NCBI GenBank assembly: GCA_963575645.1
Contig: OY754475.1
Span: 19,320,509-19,384,508, forward strand
From: Xanthostigma xanthostigma
Lineage: Eukaryota > Arthropoda > Insecta > Raphidioptera > Raphidiidae
DNA length: 64,000 bases
Direction of reading: 5' to 3'
This document shows positions 21,148 through 33,436 of the stretch, in pieces. The first letter of the stretch is position 1. Each line of letters starts with the position of its first letter. Made by a program: the position numbers and the translations under genes. Under the pieces are notes generated by a model. The model had not been told where the DNA came from and searched no databases. It worked only from the letters and a program-made list of their open reading frames with translations.

Positions 21148-21584
21148 TTTTTTTGACGTGATAACGTCTTATAAATTGATGAAACACCGGCTGCACGCAC
21201 GAAAAAGAGTAACGTTCCGCAAGCGAGAGCGCGATATAAGCGATAGTCTCTCTCTTCTCGCGTGACGTCAGAGAGTAGTGTGCGTTCAACATTTATTTCG
21301 GCTGTTCCAGCGAAAGCTACATCTGACAGATGGCCAGATAAATTATACGGTTTGTTAACAAATATATAATACCTACCTATATATACATTCTTTTTAATGT
21401 CTTTTATAATTGCTTAAAAATATGTATTTTGCTTTGGTTGATCAAATTATTAGTCGGTAAAAATATAGTTTGACAGCTACTAAAATTTAGGTTATGTATT
21501 ATTAAATATGATATTCGAGCGGAATACGTTATCACGTAAAACTATCGTCCGTAAACCGACTTTACAGACAACCAATTTTTTTTA
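21148..21584. mobile_element. TIR MITE family B, copy
   Basis: Left TTTTTGACGTGATAACGTC, right GTTATCACGTAAAAC plus CCGACTTTACAGACAACCAA. The interior includes GCGAGAGCGCGATATAAGCG, shared in reverse with 61926-62186, and an AT-rich segment not shared with the long copies. Confidence 0.75.
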
Positions 21585-22040
21585 AGTTTTATTAATATCA
21601 CACAAGAATACTCAGTAAGCAAGGTGTCAAACAAAATAATAATTCCCAAACCAATTTTTATATTTTTTTTTTCAAGAAATATTTCTAAATTTTATTTTTT
21701 AGCCAGGTACCTATTCGTATTATTTTCAGTTTTATTTTTTTATTATTATGATCCTGGAGGGGGAAATTACCCCCTTTACCCCCCACCCTATCTACGGCCT
21801 TGGTTCCAACCTGCTGGAAATGGCCAGTTCGAAACCGTAACGAAACTGGCTTGTATCGGTTTTGTGCGCATGCGTCGACTTTGCACTGTTTTGTGACGGT
21901 TTTTGGTTGGAACGCTTCTGTGACTGTTTTGTGTTCAAAGAGTGAAAGAAAGATATCTGAGTTATCTATATTGTGCATCAAAATATTTCAAATGTAAATT
22001 CAGATTCCAGGATTATAACCGAAGAAATGAGCTTCTTAAG
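21585..22040. other. No gene; short dispersed segment
   Basis: 21680-21770 (TTTATTTTTTAGCCAGGTA, TTATGATCCTGG, then a G run) is repeated at about 57440-57520. The overlapping frames on both strands show no domain. Confidence 0.45.
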
Positions 22041-22980
22041 GTCGATGTACACGAGACTGGCTTAGCCGCTGGATTTGGCTGCTAGGTCTCAAGCGTGCTG
22101 TGGCGTTTGGTTTCGTGATGCATTTTATGTATCCGCTTCACACAATACGTGCATTGAACCTGGTTTTGTAGATGGGTTTGGTGTGCGCGCAGTGGCAGTT
22201 CGAATGTTAACAAAAGTATATATTAGAAATCGTGTCCATAAGAATCGCAGGATTGTGGACAAAAAGTTCTTTATTCAGTGTACGACGTTTCGTCTATAAA
22301 TTTAGACTTTTTCAAGTACAATTAATGTGAAAATTTAAAACAATAATTATGAGAATAAACATTAATTACTAACCATAGCAATTAACAAAAGTTAAGGTAC
22401 ATAAGACAAAAACATGGCAACACGTTTATGTATACATTTTAAACAATAAAAATAAATAAAATAAATAAAAATACGAAAGTTAGTTCAATTTCATTACATA
22501 GTTATACTGACTACTTAAATTTTGAGTATCTGTTCTGTAATTCATAGAATTGTTTTTTCTAATAAAACACATTTCACTGATATTGCGTTTCTTCCAATTT
22601 GACTCTTTATCTAATATTTGAACTTCATCAAATAGAAATTTATGTCCAGTGTTGAAATGATGAGATGACAACGCAGTCTTATTATCACTTAATAAATTTA
22701 TATTTCTACAGTCCATTCTGTGTTGGTAAATTCTGTTTGTTAGTAGGCGTTTGCGTCGCCTACGTGACAAGATATCTGTTTCCTGATTGGTTTTTGCTCA
22801 GAACAAGCAGAAAAATAAGCACGAAAAATAGGCCCGGTTCTAATTTTGAAATCCATCTTGAGACCAAGCACGCGAGCCCGCATTGACGTCATTTTCATCA
22901 ACATAGCCAGCCCGGCAGCCAGCATCAAGTCCCGGCAACGATTCAGGCGGCAAAACCAGCCCCGTGTGCAGCGGCATTTC
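22041..22980. mobile_element. Old family D MITE (GTACACGAGRCT) split by a Penelope insertion
   Basis: 22041-22200 matches one end of family D (GTCGATGTACACGAGACTGG, GTGCGCGCAGT) and 22741-22980 matches the other (ACGTGACAAGATA, CCCGCATTGACGTCATTTTC, CCCGTGTGCAGCGGCATTT). The middle is a Penelope-like fragment. Better copies are at 27854-28279, 37224-37670 and 44896-45350, and a fragment is at 32560-32700. Confidence 0.65.
22200..22740 (-). mobile_element. 5'-truncated Penelope-like retroelement (GIY-YIG part)
   Basis: On the minus strand, a frame from about 22739 down to 22480 encodes LLSDNKTALSSHHFNTGHKF, then VQILDKESNWKKRNISEM and a closing NLSSQYN. This is the pattern of the C-terminal GIY-YIG endonuclease region of Penelope-like elements (H..N.GH.F....ILD.E.N...R..SEM). 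After the stop comes AT-rich sequence, then CTTGAAAAAGTC, TATAGACGAAACGTCG, a typical Penelope terminal repeat motif (about 22270-22320). The reverse transcriptase domain is missing. It is a dead fragment. Confidence 0.72.
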
Positions 22981-23556
22981 GAAAAAAATAATCACGTTTT
23001 TTGAAACAATTTTTAGAACATATTTTTAACTAACTAGCCAAATTTTGTGAAATTAAAATCTTAATCGCAGCTAATAAAAACAGTAGTAAAATCTCTTTTG
23101 CGACCGCAGTTTTGCGATTTTTTTACAATCTGAGTGAAGAGTCACCTTAACAATACTAGCGGGATAACAAAACACTGTCAGTCCGTATTATTTCAGTGTA
23201 CGCTTACTCCGTTTAACAAAACACTATCTATCGGTGACACGACATTCGAAAAACAAAACACAGTGTTCCCGTTTCCTTCTTTTCCAATCACGTCGTCTCA
23301 AAGGCCTGTAATCACAGCGACCGTTCAAAATAAAACACTGTCAGCGTCGATAAATAGGCGTCTCGACGTAAAAAAAGCAATCAGAGTTGCCTCTTTTTTC
23401 TTCAAATTACCTAACAAAGGGTAATTGTGTAAACAGCGTCGGATTTTTAAAAAACGGCTTTGTTTTGTTTCAGTATTTCAAATTCAGTTCGATTTACCGC
23501 CCAATTATGCAATCTTATCACAGCGATGTGTGGCTGGAATATGTTTATTTTGTTAT
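22981..23556. other. No gene seen
   Basis: A 96-codon frame at 23134-23424 repeats AAAACACTGTC-like words and has no recognisable domain. The rest is spacer. Confidence 0.45.
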
Positions 23557-23564
23557 GTGTTGAT

Positions 23565-24101
23565 TAGTGATGTGCCGGATCGTTAAAAATGCATATCCGC
23601 GGATACGGATCTGAATACGGATATTTGGTTTCAAGATCCGCGGATACGGATACGGATCTTAACTTTCTTAGAGTACGCGGCGGTAAATATTGCGCATCGA
23701 CCTTTGGAAACAGACTATCTGTTATGGGAAAAAGTTTCTTTAAGAGTTAACTCTTCACAGATTGTCTCTTTCCAAAGATCGATGTGCAGTATCTCATTAT
23801 AAAGATAGTTTTTTATTAGTACCTTTGAGTTATGTACTATTGGTATGGTACTCACTACGAATCAATTTTTGCAATTTAAAGGTGCCAAATACGATTTTAA
23901 GAAATAAAAAATAATCTGAATGGAATTTAACAGTTTTTCATTATTACCTAATCACCTATGCATATAAAATTTCATCTATGAATTGAAAATTAATAAGGTA
24001 AAAGATCCGTAAAAGATCCACCATAAAACTAACGGATACGGATACGGATCTTTCTTCTCCCTCGGATATCCGCGGATATACGGATATCCGGCACATCACT
24101 A
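23565..24101. mobile_element. 537-bp hAT MITE (TAGTGATGTGCCGGAT)
   Basis: Inverted termini TAGTGATGTGCCGGAT and ATCCGGCACATCACTA, with a perfect 8-bp duplication GTGTTGAT (23557-23564 and 24102-24109). The interior is full of GCGGATACGGATC repeats. Noncoding. Confidence 0.92.
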
Positions 24102-24383
24102 GTGTTGATGTCCTTCTAAGAAAATATTTTGGTACAATTTTCATTGAAAATTAGTTTAGTCACACCCTTTTCTTAAATTCACTATGCTTACAATGTCGGT
24201 TAAAATAATTATTATAAATGGTAGGAGATTGAATTAATGTTTGCCAAGGGCACCTAGTTGCCACGCAACGGACCGCAGTTTTAGGACTGTAAACATTTCG
24301 AAAAGCACTAGGAAATGTACAAAGTAAATTAAAGGTAAGAAGCAAAAGGTGAGACTGTAAGACGGTCACACACCAGAGCGATA

Positions 24384-24640
24384 ATATTTTTGAAGTAAAA
24401 CCTCTTTAGGCACGCTTGGCTTGGGTGAGTAAGCTGGTAAATGCCTGACGAAAGCGTTTACGGAAGTGCATCATCGGACGAGACGAACGGTGCGTGGTCG
24501 TTCGAGGCGAACGGTAGTTGAGAGGGAGATATAAACTAGTTCAGATAGTAAGAGAGAGAGAATTACGTTTCGTATATTGGAAGTTGAGAGGGAGATATAA
24601 GTTAATGAGTACGACAAAGACGGAGCATTAATCGAAATTC
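24384..24640 (-). mobile_element. Repeat family E (TGAAGTAAAACTTC), fragment
   Basis: Contains TGAAGTAAAACCTCTTTAGG, ACGCTTGGCTTGGG and TTGAGAGGGAGATATAA, matching 54297-54690 (reverse) and 58955-59555. The far end (GGCAGGAAGTAGTTTTACTT) appears at 25878-25935, so the LINE at about 24880-25875 probably inserted into this copy. Confidence 0.6.
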
Positions 24641-24879
24641 TTTTTTTTTTTTGGACAACTATTTGACGTTTAAAATGAAAACAATTGTTTTTGTGTCAAA
24701 AATACATTTCATCGAATTTTGCTGCATTTTGTAACGGGAAATAATGTAGGTTAATCAAAAAATATATTTTAAACATTTCGTCTTTGTAGATAATTATGTG
24801 CTACAGAGTGAGGTTATATGGTGTCGTTAAATCAGGATGTCTAATCAAAATATGGTGATAGATTATTGAATATTATTGT

Positions 24880-25875
24880 ATCATTATTATATTCCCTATT
24901 TTGTTTTTAATTTATACTAATGATTTGTCTAGCATTCTTGAAAGCACATTAGTACAATATGCTGACGATACATCTCTTGTAATTCGTCATTCAGAATTTA
25001 AATACCTTGAGAATAATCTAACCAACAGTATCAAGCAATTACATGGGTGGTTCAGTGCTAATAACTTGAAACTAAACATTAATAAAACTGAAATGGTCAA
25101 ATTTAGTCCCTCAAATAAAAATATCATAAACATCAGTGTGAATTCTGAAATAGTGACTTCAGTGTATAATACAAAGTTTTTAGGAATCGTGTTAGATTGT
25201 AACTTGGACTGGAAATCACACATTGAAAATGTTTCGAACAAATTACTAAGTTTTTTATATGCTCTTAGAACAATTAACAATAATGTTAGTCGAGAGGCGT
25301 GCCTAAGTGCGTATTATGCATTCATATTTGCTAGATTAAGATATGGTATTATATTCTGGGGCAACAGTAACGTCGTCTCGAAACTGTAATACAAAAAATG
25401 TGCATCAGAATTATTTTTGGTCTTAAACCTCGCGATTCTTGCAGGAACTATTTCATAAACAATAAAATTCTTACATTGCCTAGTATATACATTTTGGAGT
25501 CAGTCATGTTTGTCAAAGAAAACTACAGTTTTTTTTCTAAATATGAAATCGAACATAATTTTAACCCCAGAGGTCAGTCTGCATTCCTTTTGCGTCCACC
25601 AAGAACAAAACTCACGTTAGTTCAAAAAAATTGTGTAATACAAAGTATTAATCTTTATAATCATTTATCCTGCAGACTAAAAAATTTGTCAGCAAAAAAA
25701 TTAAGAAGTGAACTCAAAAACATCTTGGTAATTAAATGTCCTTACACAACTAAAGACTACTACGATATTAGCATTATTTAATTTCTATGTATTTTTTGTA
25801 TATGTATTGACTTATTCTACGCCAATTTTTTGGTATTTAATGAATAAATTTCTATCTATCTATCTATCTATCTAT
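24880..25875 (+). mobile_element. 5'-truncated non-LTR retrotransposon (LINE, Jockey/CR1 style)
   Basis: The frame at 24901-25389 encodes the end of a reverse transcriptase: IYTNDLSSILESTLVQYADD, with the catalytic YADD at 24958-24969, then LKLNINKTE and FLGIVLD motifs. A frameshift at about 25387-25397 breaks it. The rest of the C-terminus (CIRIIFGLKPRDSCRNYF...) continues in another frame at 25398-25781. The element ends in a (TCTA)n tail (about 25850-25875), as many LINEs do. The 5' end is missing and the copy is dead. Confidence 0.85.
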
Positions 25876-25935
25876 ATGGCAGGAAGTAGTTTTACTTCAG
25901 TCGTGTGGTCTAAAGCACACTCGTTTTTTTTATAA

Positions 25936-26887
25936 TGAATCACGTCCCCAAGTTTGTCGGTGTTATTTTTCAACACCCTGCAGATGTATCGTATATCGAA
26001 AGTTTTCTTGTCGCTTTGTTGTGTTCGCTGCCTAAGGCCTTGAGGCATTCATATTTCAAATAAATTAATAAACATAATGTCTGAAATTGTTACCAAACAG
26101 GGGTAAGGTAAAAGGTCATTGAACTACCGCAAGCAGACATTTTCACTGAAGGAAAGCGTAAAGTTAAAACATATTTGTAAATGTAATCAGTCTTTCTTTT
26201 CATTCGAATAAATAATTGAGAACACCTAATAATTAGAATTTCTTGAGTAACTCGAATCATTCTTCCGAGTGTGAATTGTTTCATCTACACACAGAGCCGT
26301 ACCGACAATGGGGCAAGCGGGGCGGTGCCCCGGGACCCTGAAGAGCCTACCGAACTCGTATATTTATCGTGTAGACTTATTCATGGTTCGCTGAAGAATT
26401 TTTTTACCTTAACGATTTATCATTCGAATATTTTTAAGTAATAGTTCCATCACGAATATAATAAAATAAGTGGCCCCGATTTTACTTTTTACTCCAGGGC
26501 CCCCGAGGTTCTAGTTACGGGCCCTGTCTCACCACGCCGTCAAATTTCCTATGTATTAGACGTGATAATAATCGAATGGTCGCTATTCGAATGATTTTCA
26601 TGATCGAACAATTTATTCGAAATTGTTCCTTTGTATGATGTATAATAATAATGAGTGGCCCTGGGCCAATTATAGCGGGGGATTCCTTAAGGAATTTGAT
26701 GTATAATAAGTTAAATATCATTTTTAATAAACATAACTATTCCGCTACGGAAATACGTCATCGCTAGTCAGTTTCAGCTGATTGGTTTATTGTTGTTGAA
26801 TCATGCCCATAATAATTGTTTAATATAACTAGTATATACATCTCTTTCCATGAACATACCTCTCTTTATCTATGCGTGAAAGTGAAG
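25936..26887. other. No gene; decayed GGGCCCC-type repeat at 26285-26530
   Basis: 26285-26530 starts AGAGCCGTACCGACAATGGG and ends near AGTTACGGGCCCTGTC, with GGTGCCCCGGGACCC inside, like decayed hAT MITEs. No intact termini or duplication found. Flanks show nothing. Confidence 0.4.
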
Positions 26888-27206
26888 TAAAGTACGCGCC
26901 ACTAATCTAAAAGGCTCGGAAGTCAGATGCGAATGCGGGCTTGCGCTCTTACAGTCTGTTGAAAAACTACAAACTCGCAACTCAACAAAACTAAAATAAC
27001 AATAACAATAGCGTACTCGACTGTACTTTAAAGCAGGAAAGCGACAAGTAACAAAGGCAACGAGCGATCACGGTTAATCACCGACGAGCGCACGTTCCGT
27101 ACAGGTAGCTGGGAGGTGGTGGGAGTATCAACGGCTCTAAAATGTGCCTTTGCGACGCTGTTTGTGACTAACTTCCGAACCTTTTAGATCCATGGCGCGT
27201 ACTATA
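26888..27206. mobile_element. CGCGCC MITE (family A), copy 2
   Basis: Termini TAAAGTACGCGCCACT and ATGGCGCGTACTATA. Same orientation as copy 1, with the TTTAAAGCAGGAAAGCGACA core. Lies 238 bp from copy 3, which is inverted relative to it. Confidence 0.85.
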
Positions 27207-27443
27207 CTGACTATAGTCACCCGTTTGAAATGAACACATTTTTTGAATATTATTTTTTGCAGTTAAGAGGATTTGAAAACGAAATATCTGGTTTACACTA
27301 TTTGTTTGTGTACGATGACCCTATTGTGACTCCCTGTTTGTCTACCCCACACAGCAGAGTTGTTCGAAAGTTAGCTCGGGGCTTATCGGGGGTGGCAGAT
27401 TTTAAATAGGCGGTGAATTTTTAACAGGAAAAGGATGCTCTTG

Positions 27444-27770
27444 TATAATACGCGCCACGGATCTAAAAGGTTCGGAAGTGAGTCACAAACAGCGTCGCAA
27501 AGGCACATTTTAGAGCCGTTGATACTCCCACCACCTCCCAGCTACCTGCACGGAACGTGCGCTCGTCGGTGATTGGCCGTGATCGCTCGTTGCCTTTGTC
27601 ACTTGTCGCTTTCCTGCTTTAAAGTACAGTCGAGTACGCCATTGTCAAGTTGTTATTGTTATATTAGTTTTGTTGAGTTGCGAGTTTGTAGTGTTTCAAC
27701 AGACTGTACAAGCGCAAGTCCGCATTCACATCTAACTTCCGAGCTTTTTAGATTCGTGGCGCGTATTATA
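27444..27770. mobile_element. CGCGCC MITE (family A), copy 3
   Basis: Termini TATAATACGCGCCACG and CGTGGCGCGTATTATA are perfect inverted repeats. Opposite orientation to copy 2. Full length (about 327 bp). Confidence 0.88.
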
Positions 27771-27853
27771 CCTAGTAATGGATTGCTGCATGGGCACAAT
27801 CAACGCACACTTGAGAACATAAAATACAGATTTTTACGATTTGATCGGAGATC

Positions 27854-28279
27854 TAAAGGCCGCTGCACACGAGGCTGGAAACACTGCTTCAACTTCTGCT
27901 GACCGGCAGGCTGGGTACGAGGCTGGAAATGACGTCACTGCGGGCTCGCCTGCTAGCTTACAAGACAGATTTTAAAATTAGAACAGGGGCTATTTTTCTT
28001 GCTAGGTTCTCTGCTTGCTCTGAGCAAGAACCAATCGGGAAACAGTATCTTGCCACGTGGGCGACATGAACAAGCGCCCACAAACCAACATGGCGTCATT
28101 CTGCTCAGAGTCCTAGACAGCAGACCACGTTTTGCTCTGTGTTTATATAACCTCAAAACAAGCTTGAAAATACGTCTGGTATGAAGCGAGCACATAAAAG
28201 CTATTAAGGAAACCAGCGCTATAAAACTAGTTGACAAATCTAGCAAGGAATCTAGCGGCCTCGTGTGCAGCGGCGTTTA
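27854..28279. mobile_element. Family D MITE (GGCCGCTGCACACGAGGCT), copy 1
   Basis: Termini TAAAGGCCGCTGCACACGAG and CTCGTGTGCAGCGGCGTTTA. The interior contains GAAATGACGTCACTGCGGGC and CCAACATGGCGTCATTCTG. Sister copies at 37224-37670 and 44896-45350 lie in the opposite internal orientation. Confidence 0.8.
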
Positions 28280-29340
28280 GAAACCTAAAAATTGTTCTTA
28301 AGAAAAATATGCAACAAACCTTTTACGGTGACTTCAAATCGCACGTTTAATTGTTTTAATCCAATCCTTTGGGATTTTTGTAACCACTTATTTTCATAGA
28401 TTTGTTTACACAAAAGTTTTTATTCTAGCAAAATGTTATAATAAAATTTCTGCTAAAGCACATTGAAAGCTCAACATTAAAATAATGACGATCTTCAAGT
28501 ATTACACAAGCTAATTTGAAAGCTCCTTTTTGGATCACTTAAATTTTACAGAAAAAAAATTGCACATGAAATAATTCTCTTAGCAATGTGAATACTTTGA
28601 AAACACTTTTTCCAAATCGTATTGTCATAAAAAACACTGATTTAAAATTTTTAGAACGCGTTGGTTTCCAAAATTTTTATCGGCGTTAACACTTATAGCA
28701 CGTTTTTAACTTTTTTTAAACCACGAAAACTTTTTATTAAAAAACTTTAATCCACACTTGATTTTTATAATACGTTGATCAACAAAAATTATTTATCTAA
28801 TTATTTCCAAAAAAAAAAAATTGGAAACACTTTTCACATTTTTTTAATTCACGGAAATATGTAAAATCTCTAATCCACGGATTTTAAAATTTCCTTAAAA
28901 AAATCTTAAACACTTTTCACGTCTTTTTTTAATCACAAAACTTTTACTACGAAATCACTAATTCACTTTCGTATCTAAAAATTTTCAGAAACGTTGATTT
29001 AAGAAAAGAACACCTCCTGTTTAAATCACTGAAATTTTATCATAAAAATACTAATTGACGCGTGATTTTCAAAATTTTTAAAGCACTTAATTTTTTTTTA
29101 TCAACTTGATAAATTTTAAAAGCTCAATCAGCAGTACCAATATTAACTTATTACACCAATGTATATACAAATATGTAATTATAACACAAAATATTCGACG
29201 ATAAACTCTCAAAATGTTGATAAAATATGTCAACAAAATCACGTGGCAAATAATTCGTTTAAGTCGACTTACACTCAAGCGAGGTGGGGAACGAAAAGAT
29301 ATTTGTCAGTTCCGGACTGAAAATTGTCAAATACAGCTCT
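28280..29340. repeat. AT-rich region with degenerate periodic words
   Basis: CACTTTTCAC, TTTTTAATCAC, AAAATTTTTA and AATCACTAATTCAC-like words recur every 60-120 bp between about 28540 and 29090, as in an old, badly decayed tandem array. No ORF or RNA gene is supported. Confidence 0.4.
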
Positions 29341-29414
29341 TAACATAATAAATAATGTGCTTATTTTTGTGTCGAAACGTTGATTATTAGAGTTTAGCAT
29401 GTAATTTTTGTTGT

Positions 29415-29870
29415 TCTTTAACCTTGTGTCCCGTTTCCCCCAAAATTAAAACTTCAAACAAGATTTTTGGGAACATTAAAATAAATGTGGACACATTTTA
29501 TAGCATTTATATATTTGAACTACTGTTGTACGTTGAAGACAATATAAATAATTTTAAATTTGGATCAGATATCCATAACTATAGCACCAGAACAAGTGAT
29601 ATGATTTATATAGAAAAATATAATACAACACGCTACAGTAAAGCGCCAATATGTAAAGGATGCATTCTATATAACAAATTGCCAAATGAAATAAAAAATA
29701 TAAAAAATAATAAAAAATTTAAATCAGTCTTGAGGAGCTACCTTGTTAATAAATGTTTGTACGAACCAGAATTGTAATTTTAGTACTACTTTATGTATTT
29801 GACTTGTGCATACTTATTTAAGTCTTAGCATTAATAAACTTATTATTATTATTATTATTATTATTATAAG
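29415..29870 (+). mobile_element. LINE 3' end with (ATT)n tail
   Basis: The frame at 29424-29777 encodes YIFELLLYVEDNINNF, then YSTRTSDMIYIEK, LYNKLPNEIKNIKN and FKSVLRSYLVNKCLY. This is the typical C-terminal tail of Jockey/CR1-like reverse transcriptase proteins, comparable with the tail of the LINE at 24.9 kb. An (ATT)n run follows (about 29843-29867). The catalytic domain is absent; a dead fragment. Confidence 0.75.
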
Positions 29871-31340
29871 TATAATTTGAAAAAAAAATTAAATCAAAAT
29901 GTTTTGATTTTATTTAATTTATCTTGACAGTATTCAAATCTTTGATTAACGTCTGATTAGAACTCTTCAATAAATAAAATTATCGACCAATTTTTCAGAC
30001 AATATATTAACAACAAAATATATAATATTTATTAATACATTAACGTTTCGATCCGGATTTTTTTTGTTAATTATTGTCTAAAAAATTGTCGATAATTTTA
30101 TTTATCTTGACAGTACTTTGCTATTTTTATTATGGTTAGACTATTTAATTTTTTTATTAAACTTTCTTTATCAATAAAGATATTATTTCATTTAATAAGT
30201 TTTTGATTAAAAATGTTTAATCCAGCGTTTTTTAGAAGACACGAAAATATAGTTTTCCCCTTTGTGGTGGCAGTGACGGGATTATAGTTGCAAAAATTTC
30301 GATGATGACGCAAACTGTTTATAATTTTATAGAAAATGTATTGTCATTGTTTAAAATTACATTTGAAAATTTAACCCTACCTAACAACGTACAATTAATG
30401 AAGCTAATAATAAAAATTGTATATAGAGCTAGTGTACATCCGCAGTGTCGTAAATACTTATAGGTATTACGCTCGAATAGTGACATAATGTGAAAAGGAG
30501 CGCCAGCGAGTTTTAACGATCACACGAGTGATAATATCTTTACGCACGAATTATAAATATGAACATTATTACACGTACCCCCGATAAAATAGCTGGTTTT
30601 CATTTCATTTTCAGTATCTTTTAAACATTTTTGACAATTCAATTGTGCAACATACTTCACTTCTATTTGGTTGTTTATGAAACTTACTTTTCGCGCCTAT
30701 TTCAAATCTAGAAAGCTTTATTTCCACCATCTGATGTACCCGTCACTTACACCACAAAAATTAATTCTTGGTTTTTCTCGATTATATTTATAGAACGCGA
30801 TTTTCTTCTATGGTGCTATCCATTTTATGCTCATTTAACATACATTGCTCAAAACAATTAATAAACTAAAAATTGCGAATTTAAAAAAAATACTTCCATT
30901 TGCGATACCCGTTGCTTACACCACAAAAAATAATTCATTTTTTAATATTTTTATTATTTTTTATCCACCATTTTTTCGCACTCGGGTAATAAAAAAGTAC
31001 AATTATTACCGTATACGGTAGCTATGGAAATCATTAATGCATTACAGAAAATCGTTTCACTTAAAATGCAACGTACACCGAAAAAGTATATACTTAAATT
31101 GCATTAATGATTTCCATAGCTACGATATCAACAAAACTGCATCTTCAATGAAAAGACAAATATTTTTACAAGGTAACTTATAAGTTTCACTTTCAACTTA
31201 TTGTGTTATCTAATTTACGGGACAACGAATTGAATAAAATTTAAACGCCGTTATATTTCTGGTAAGAAACTGTGTTTGACATTTTTCAACATCCTTTCGA
31301 TCGACTTACAAAATTAATCATTTATTTTTCGTTTTGACAA
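29871..31340. other. No gene; small repeats
   Basis: AT-rich. 29936-29975 repeats the gene 1 hairpin motif (GATTAACGTCTGATTAGAAC). 31017-31041 (GTAGCTATGGAAATCATTAA) and 31101-31124 are inverted copies bounding a 108-bp foldback. Nothing coding is supported. Confidence 0.5.
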
Positions 31341-31740
31341 CATCGTGTCGAAAACCGAATTCGCACTGTCACAGTCACCTGTTTTCGAGTGTCACTTGTT
31401 TTTCGCGCACGTCGTTTGTTTCGCGTGTCAGTTGTCCGCAGCGAGCCGAGAACACACCGCGTCGAGTTCAACGGAGACAATAATTTCTACGTTCTACACC
31501 GTGAACCTGTTCACAGTGTATGTTCAGCCTGTTCAGCCGAAAGATAAACTCAATCTACGCGGCGACGATTATACGTTTACCACGTGGCTCGTTCGGGCGA
31601 GTTCGGTTCGCGTCGTCAAAAACACTATACACATAGCACGTTTTGCGTTGCCTTGGTAACGAACTCGGTACGTTTTACGAGAAAGCTGCGGGAAAATATC
31701 GTGCTTTGCTACAACGACATTGTCATTCCCTGAGCTTCGC
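31341..31740 (+). other. GC-richer island with weak coding potential
   Basis: This stretch is markedly richer in CpG (CGCGCACGTCG, GCGGCGACGATT) than its AT-rich surroundings. It holds a 104-codon frame (31345-31659) with no recognised domain. It could be a first exon or promoter of an unseen gene, or an old TE. No splice partner is visible. Confidence 0.2.
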
Positions 31741-31772
31741 TAAGCTCCAGGATAAGTTCGGCTATTGTTGAC

Positions 31773-32559
31773 TAGTGTAAACTCCATTTAACGTCACTCG
31801 ATATAACGACAAACTCCTTAAAACGTCGAAATTACTTAGCTCTAGAATTGGTTTACCTTGTTGTTCATACAATGATACACTCTAAATAACGACAACAATA
31901 CGTCTTCATTAAGCAATAACCAGTACCTGTTTGTTATTTTGTTGCTTTGTTGTCGGCGCCATGCGTACCGAAGATTCTAAGAAATTCATTCTTTTGTTTC
32001 TTGCGAGTATCTTTTATAATATGTTTAGGTCAGCTGTTTGTAATAGTATATGAATATTTGTTAGTTGTAAATTTTATATATTATGAGTAAATACGTATTA
32101 TAGTAAAAAAATATTAATGGATTATTTCTTCTCTCCGTTTAACGACAGCTCTCAACAACGTCACAAAGGGCAAAGTCCCTTGAGTGTCGCTATATAGTAG
32201 AACTGTAAAAGTAACGAAAAATTGTGTACCACTTTGTATTTGTTACTTAAAGAACCAGTACCCGTTACTTTCGTATCGTTAAGTTAATCGTTACTTTTCA
32301 TACGACATACAATCGTGTACTAACAGCATCAAGCATGTACCATCGCATCGAGACGCGTTGCATACGTGATGCGATATGACTTCGTTCGTATAACGTATAA
32401 CCGCATCAAACGAGTCGAACTGACATGGATGCGACAAATGCGAGTAACGAAATGAATTTGCAAGTAACGATTCGTTACTTCGAGTCAGACGATGTACCCG
32501 TTACTCAGTAACGAATACATACGGTTTGTTACAGCTCTACTATATAGAGCTTACACTGC
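31773..32559. mobile_element. Tigger-like MITE carrying a nested hAT MITE
   Basis: Outer termini TAGTGTAAACTCCATTTAAC (left) and CTATATAGAGCTTACACTG (right) are imperfect inverted repeats. The interior includes TATAACGACAAACTCC-type words. A family C hAT MITE (32198-32539) sits in the right end with its own 8-bp duplication. The nesting order is therefore clear. Confidence 0.65.
32198..32539. mobile_element. 342-bp hAT MITE (family C), copy 2
   Basis: Perfect 8-bp duplication CTATATAG (32190-32197 and 32540-32547). Left end TAGAACTGTAAAAGTAAC, right end GTTTGTTACAGCTCTA. Same length as the other two copies. Confidence 0.9.
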
Positions 32560-33120
32560 AGTATTATATAATGTATCTACGATGCTGGTTTTGCTGCTGG
32601 AATTGTTGTTGGGACTTACGCTGGCTACGAAGATGGAAATGACGTCACTGCGACCTCGCGTGCTTGGTTACAAGCTGGATTTCAGAATTAGAACCGATGC
32701 TATTTTTCGTGCTTGTTATTTTTTTCAGTTACTAGTCTACCTTTTGATGGCAGCGCGTAACGCTGGCTGTGTTGGATTATAACCTAACTTTTGTTGATTT
32801 ATTAGTTACTAGAATAATCACTTAGATAGCGCTGCTAGTAACTAGTAAGTTGCAGTGTCGATAGGGCTTTAGTAAGTGTCCGTAGAGTGCCCATAGGCTT
32901 TGTAACTTAAAGTTGCTTTTGGCAAGCTTGAATTTATGTTTCACATCTGCCAGGCTTCCCTCGATTGCTCCTAAAGTTTGTTTTTTTTAATATTGTCAGA
33001 TTTCATATAATCAAACCAACGATTTTAGTGTTTCCTCGCGGGGGAAGACTTTCTCGCGAGGGGCTGTGGATGCGATGGCGTTTTTTACAAAGGAAAAAGG
33101 GGAGGGGAGATTAAAAAACG
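32560..33120. other. Family D MITE fragment and spacer
   Basis: About 32610-32710 contains GAAATGACGTCACTGCGACC and TTCAGAATTAGAACC, as in family D. The rest is spacer without genes. Confidence 0.5.
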
Positions 33121-33436
33121 TATAGTACGCGCCACGGATCTAAAAGGTTCGGAAGTTAGTCACAAACAGCGTCGCAAAGGCACATTTTAGAGCCCCACCA
33201 CCTCCCAGCTACCTGCACGGAACGTGCGCTCGTCGGTGATTGGCCGTGATCGCTCGTTGCCTTTGTCACTTGTCGCTTTCCTGCTTTAAAGTACAGTCGA
33301 GTACGCTATTGTCAAGTTGTTATTGCTATTTTAGTTTTGCTGAGTTGCGAGTTTGTAGTTTTTCAGCAGACTGTACAAGCTCAATCCTGCATTCGCATCT
33401 AACTTCCGAGCCTTTTAGATTCGTGGCGCGTATTAT
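33121..33436. mobile_element. CGCGCC MITE (family A), copy 4
   Basis: Termini TATAGTACGCGCCACGG and CGTGGCGCGTATTATA. Same orientation as copy 3. Confidence 0.87.

Noticed and set aside
27573-27902. Frame SLSCFKVQSST... seen also at 12951, 33240, 52682 and 60614
   Set aside because: It recurs only because the same noncoding MITE recurs. It runs off the element into unrelated sequence.
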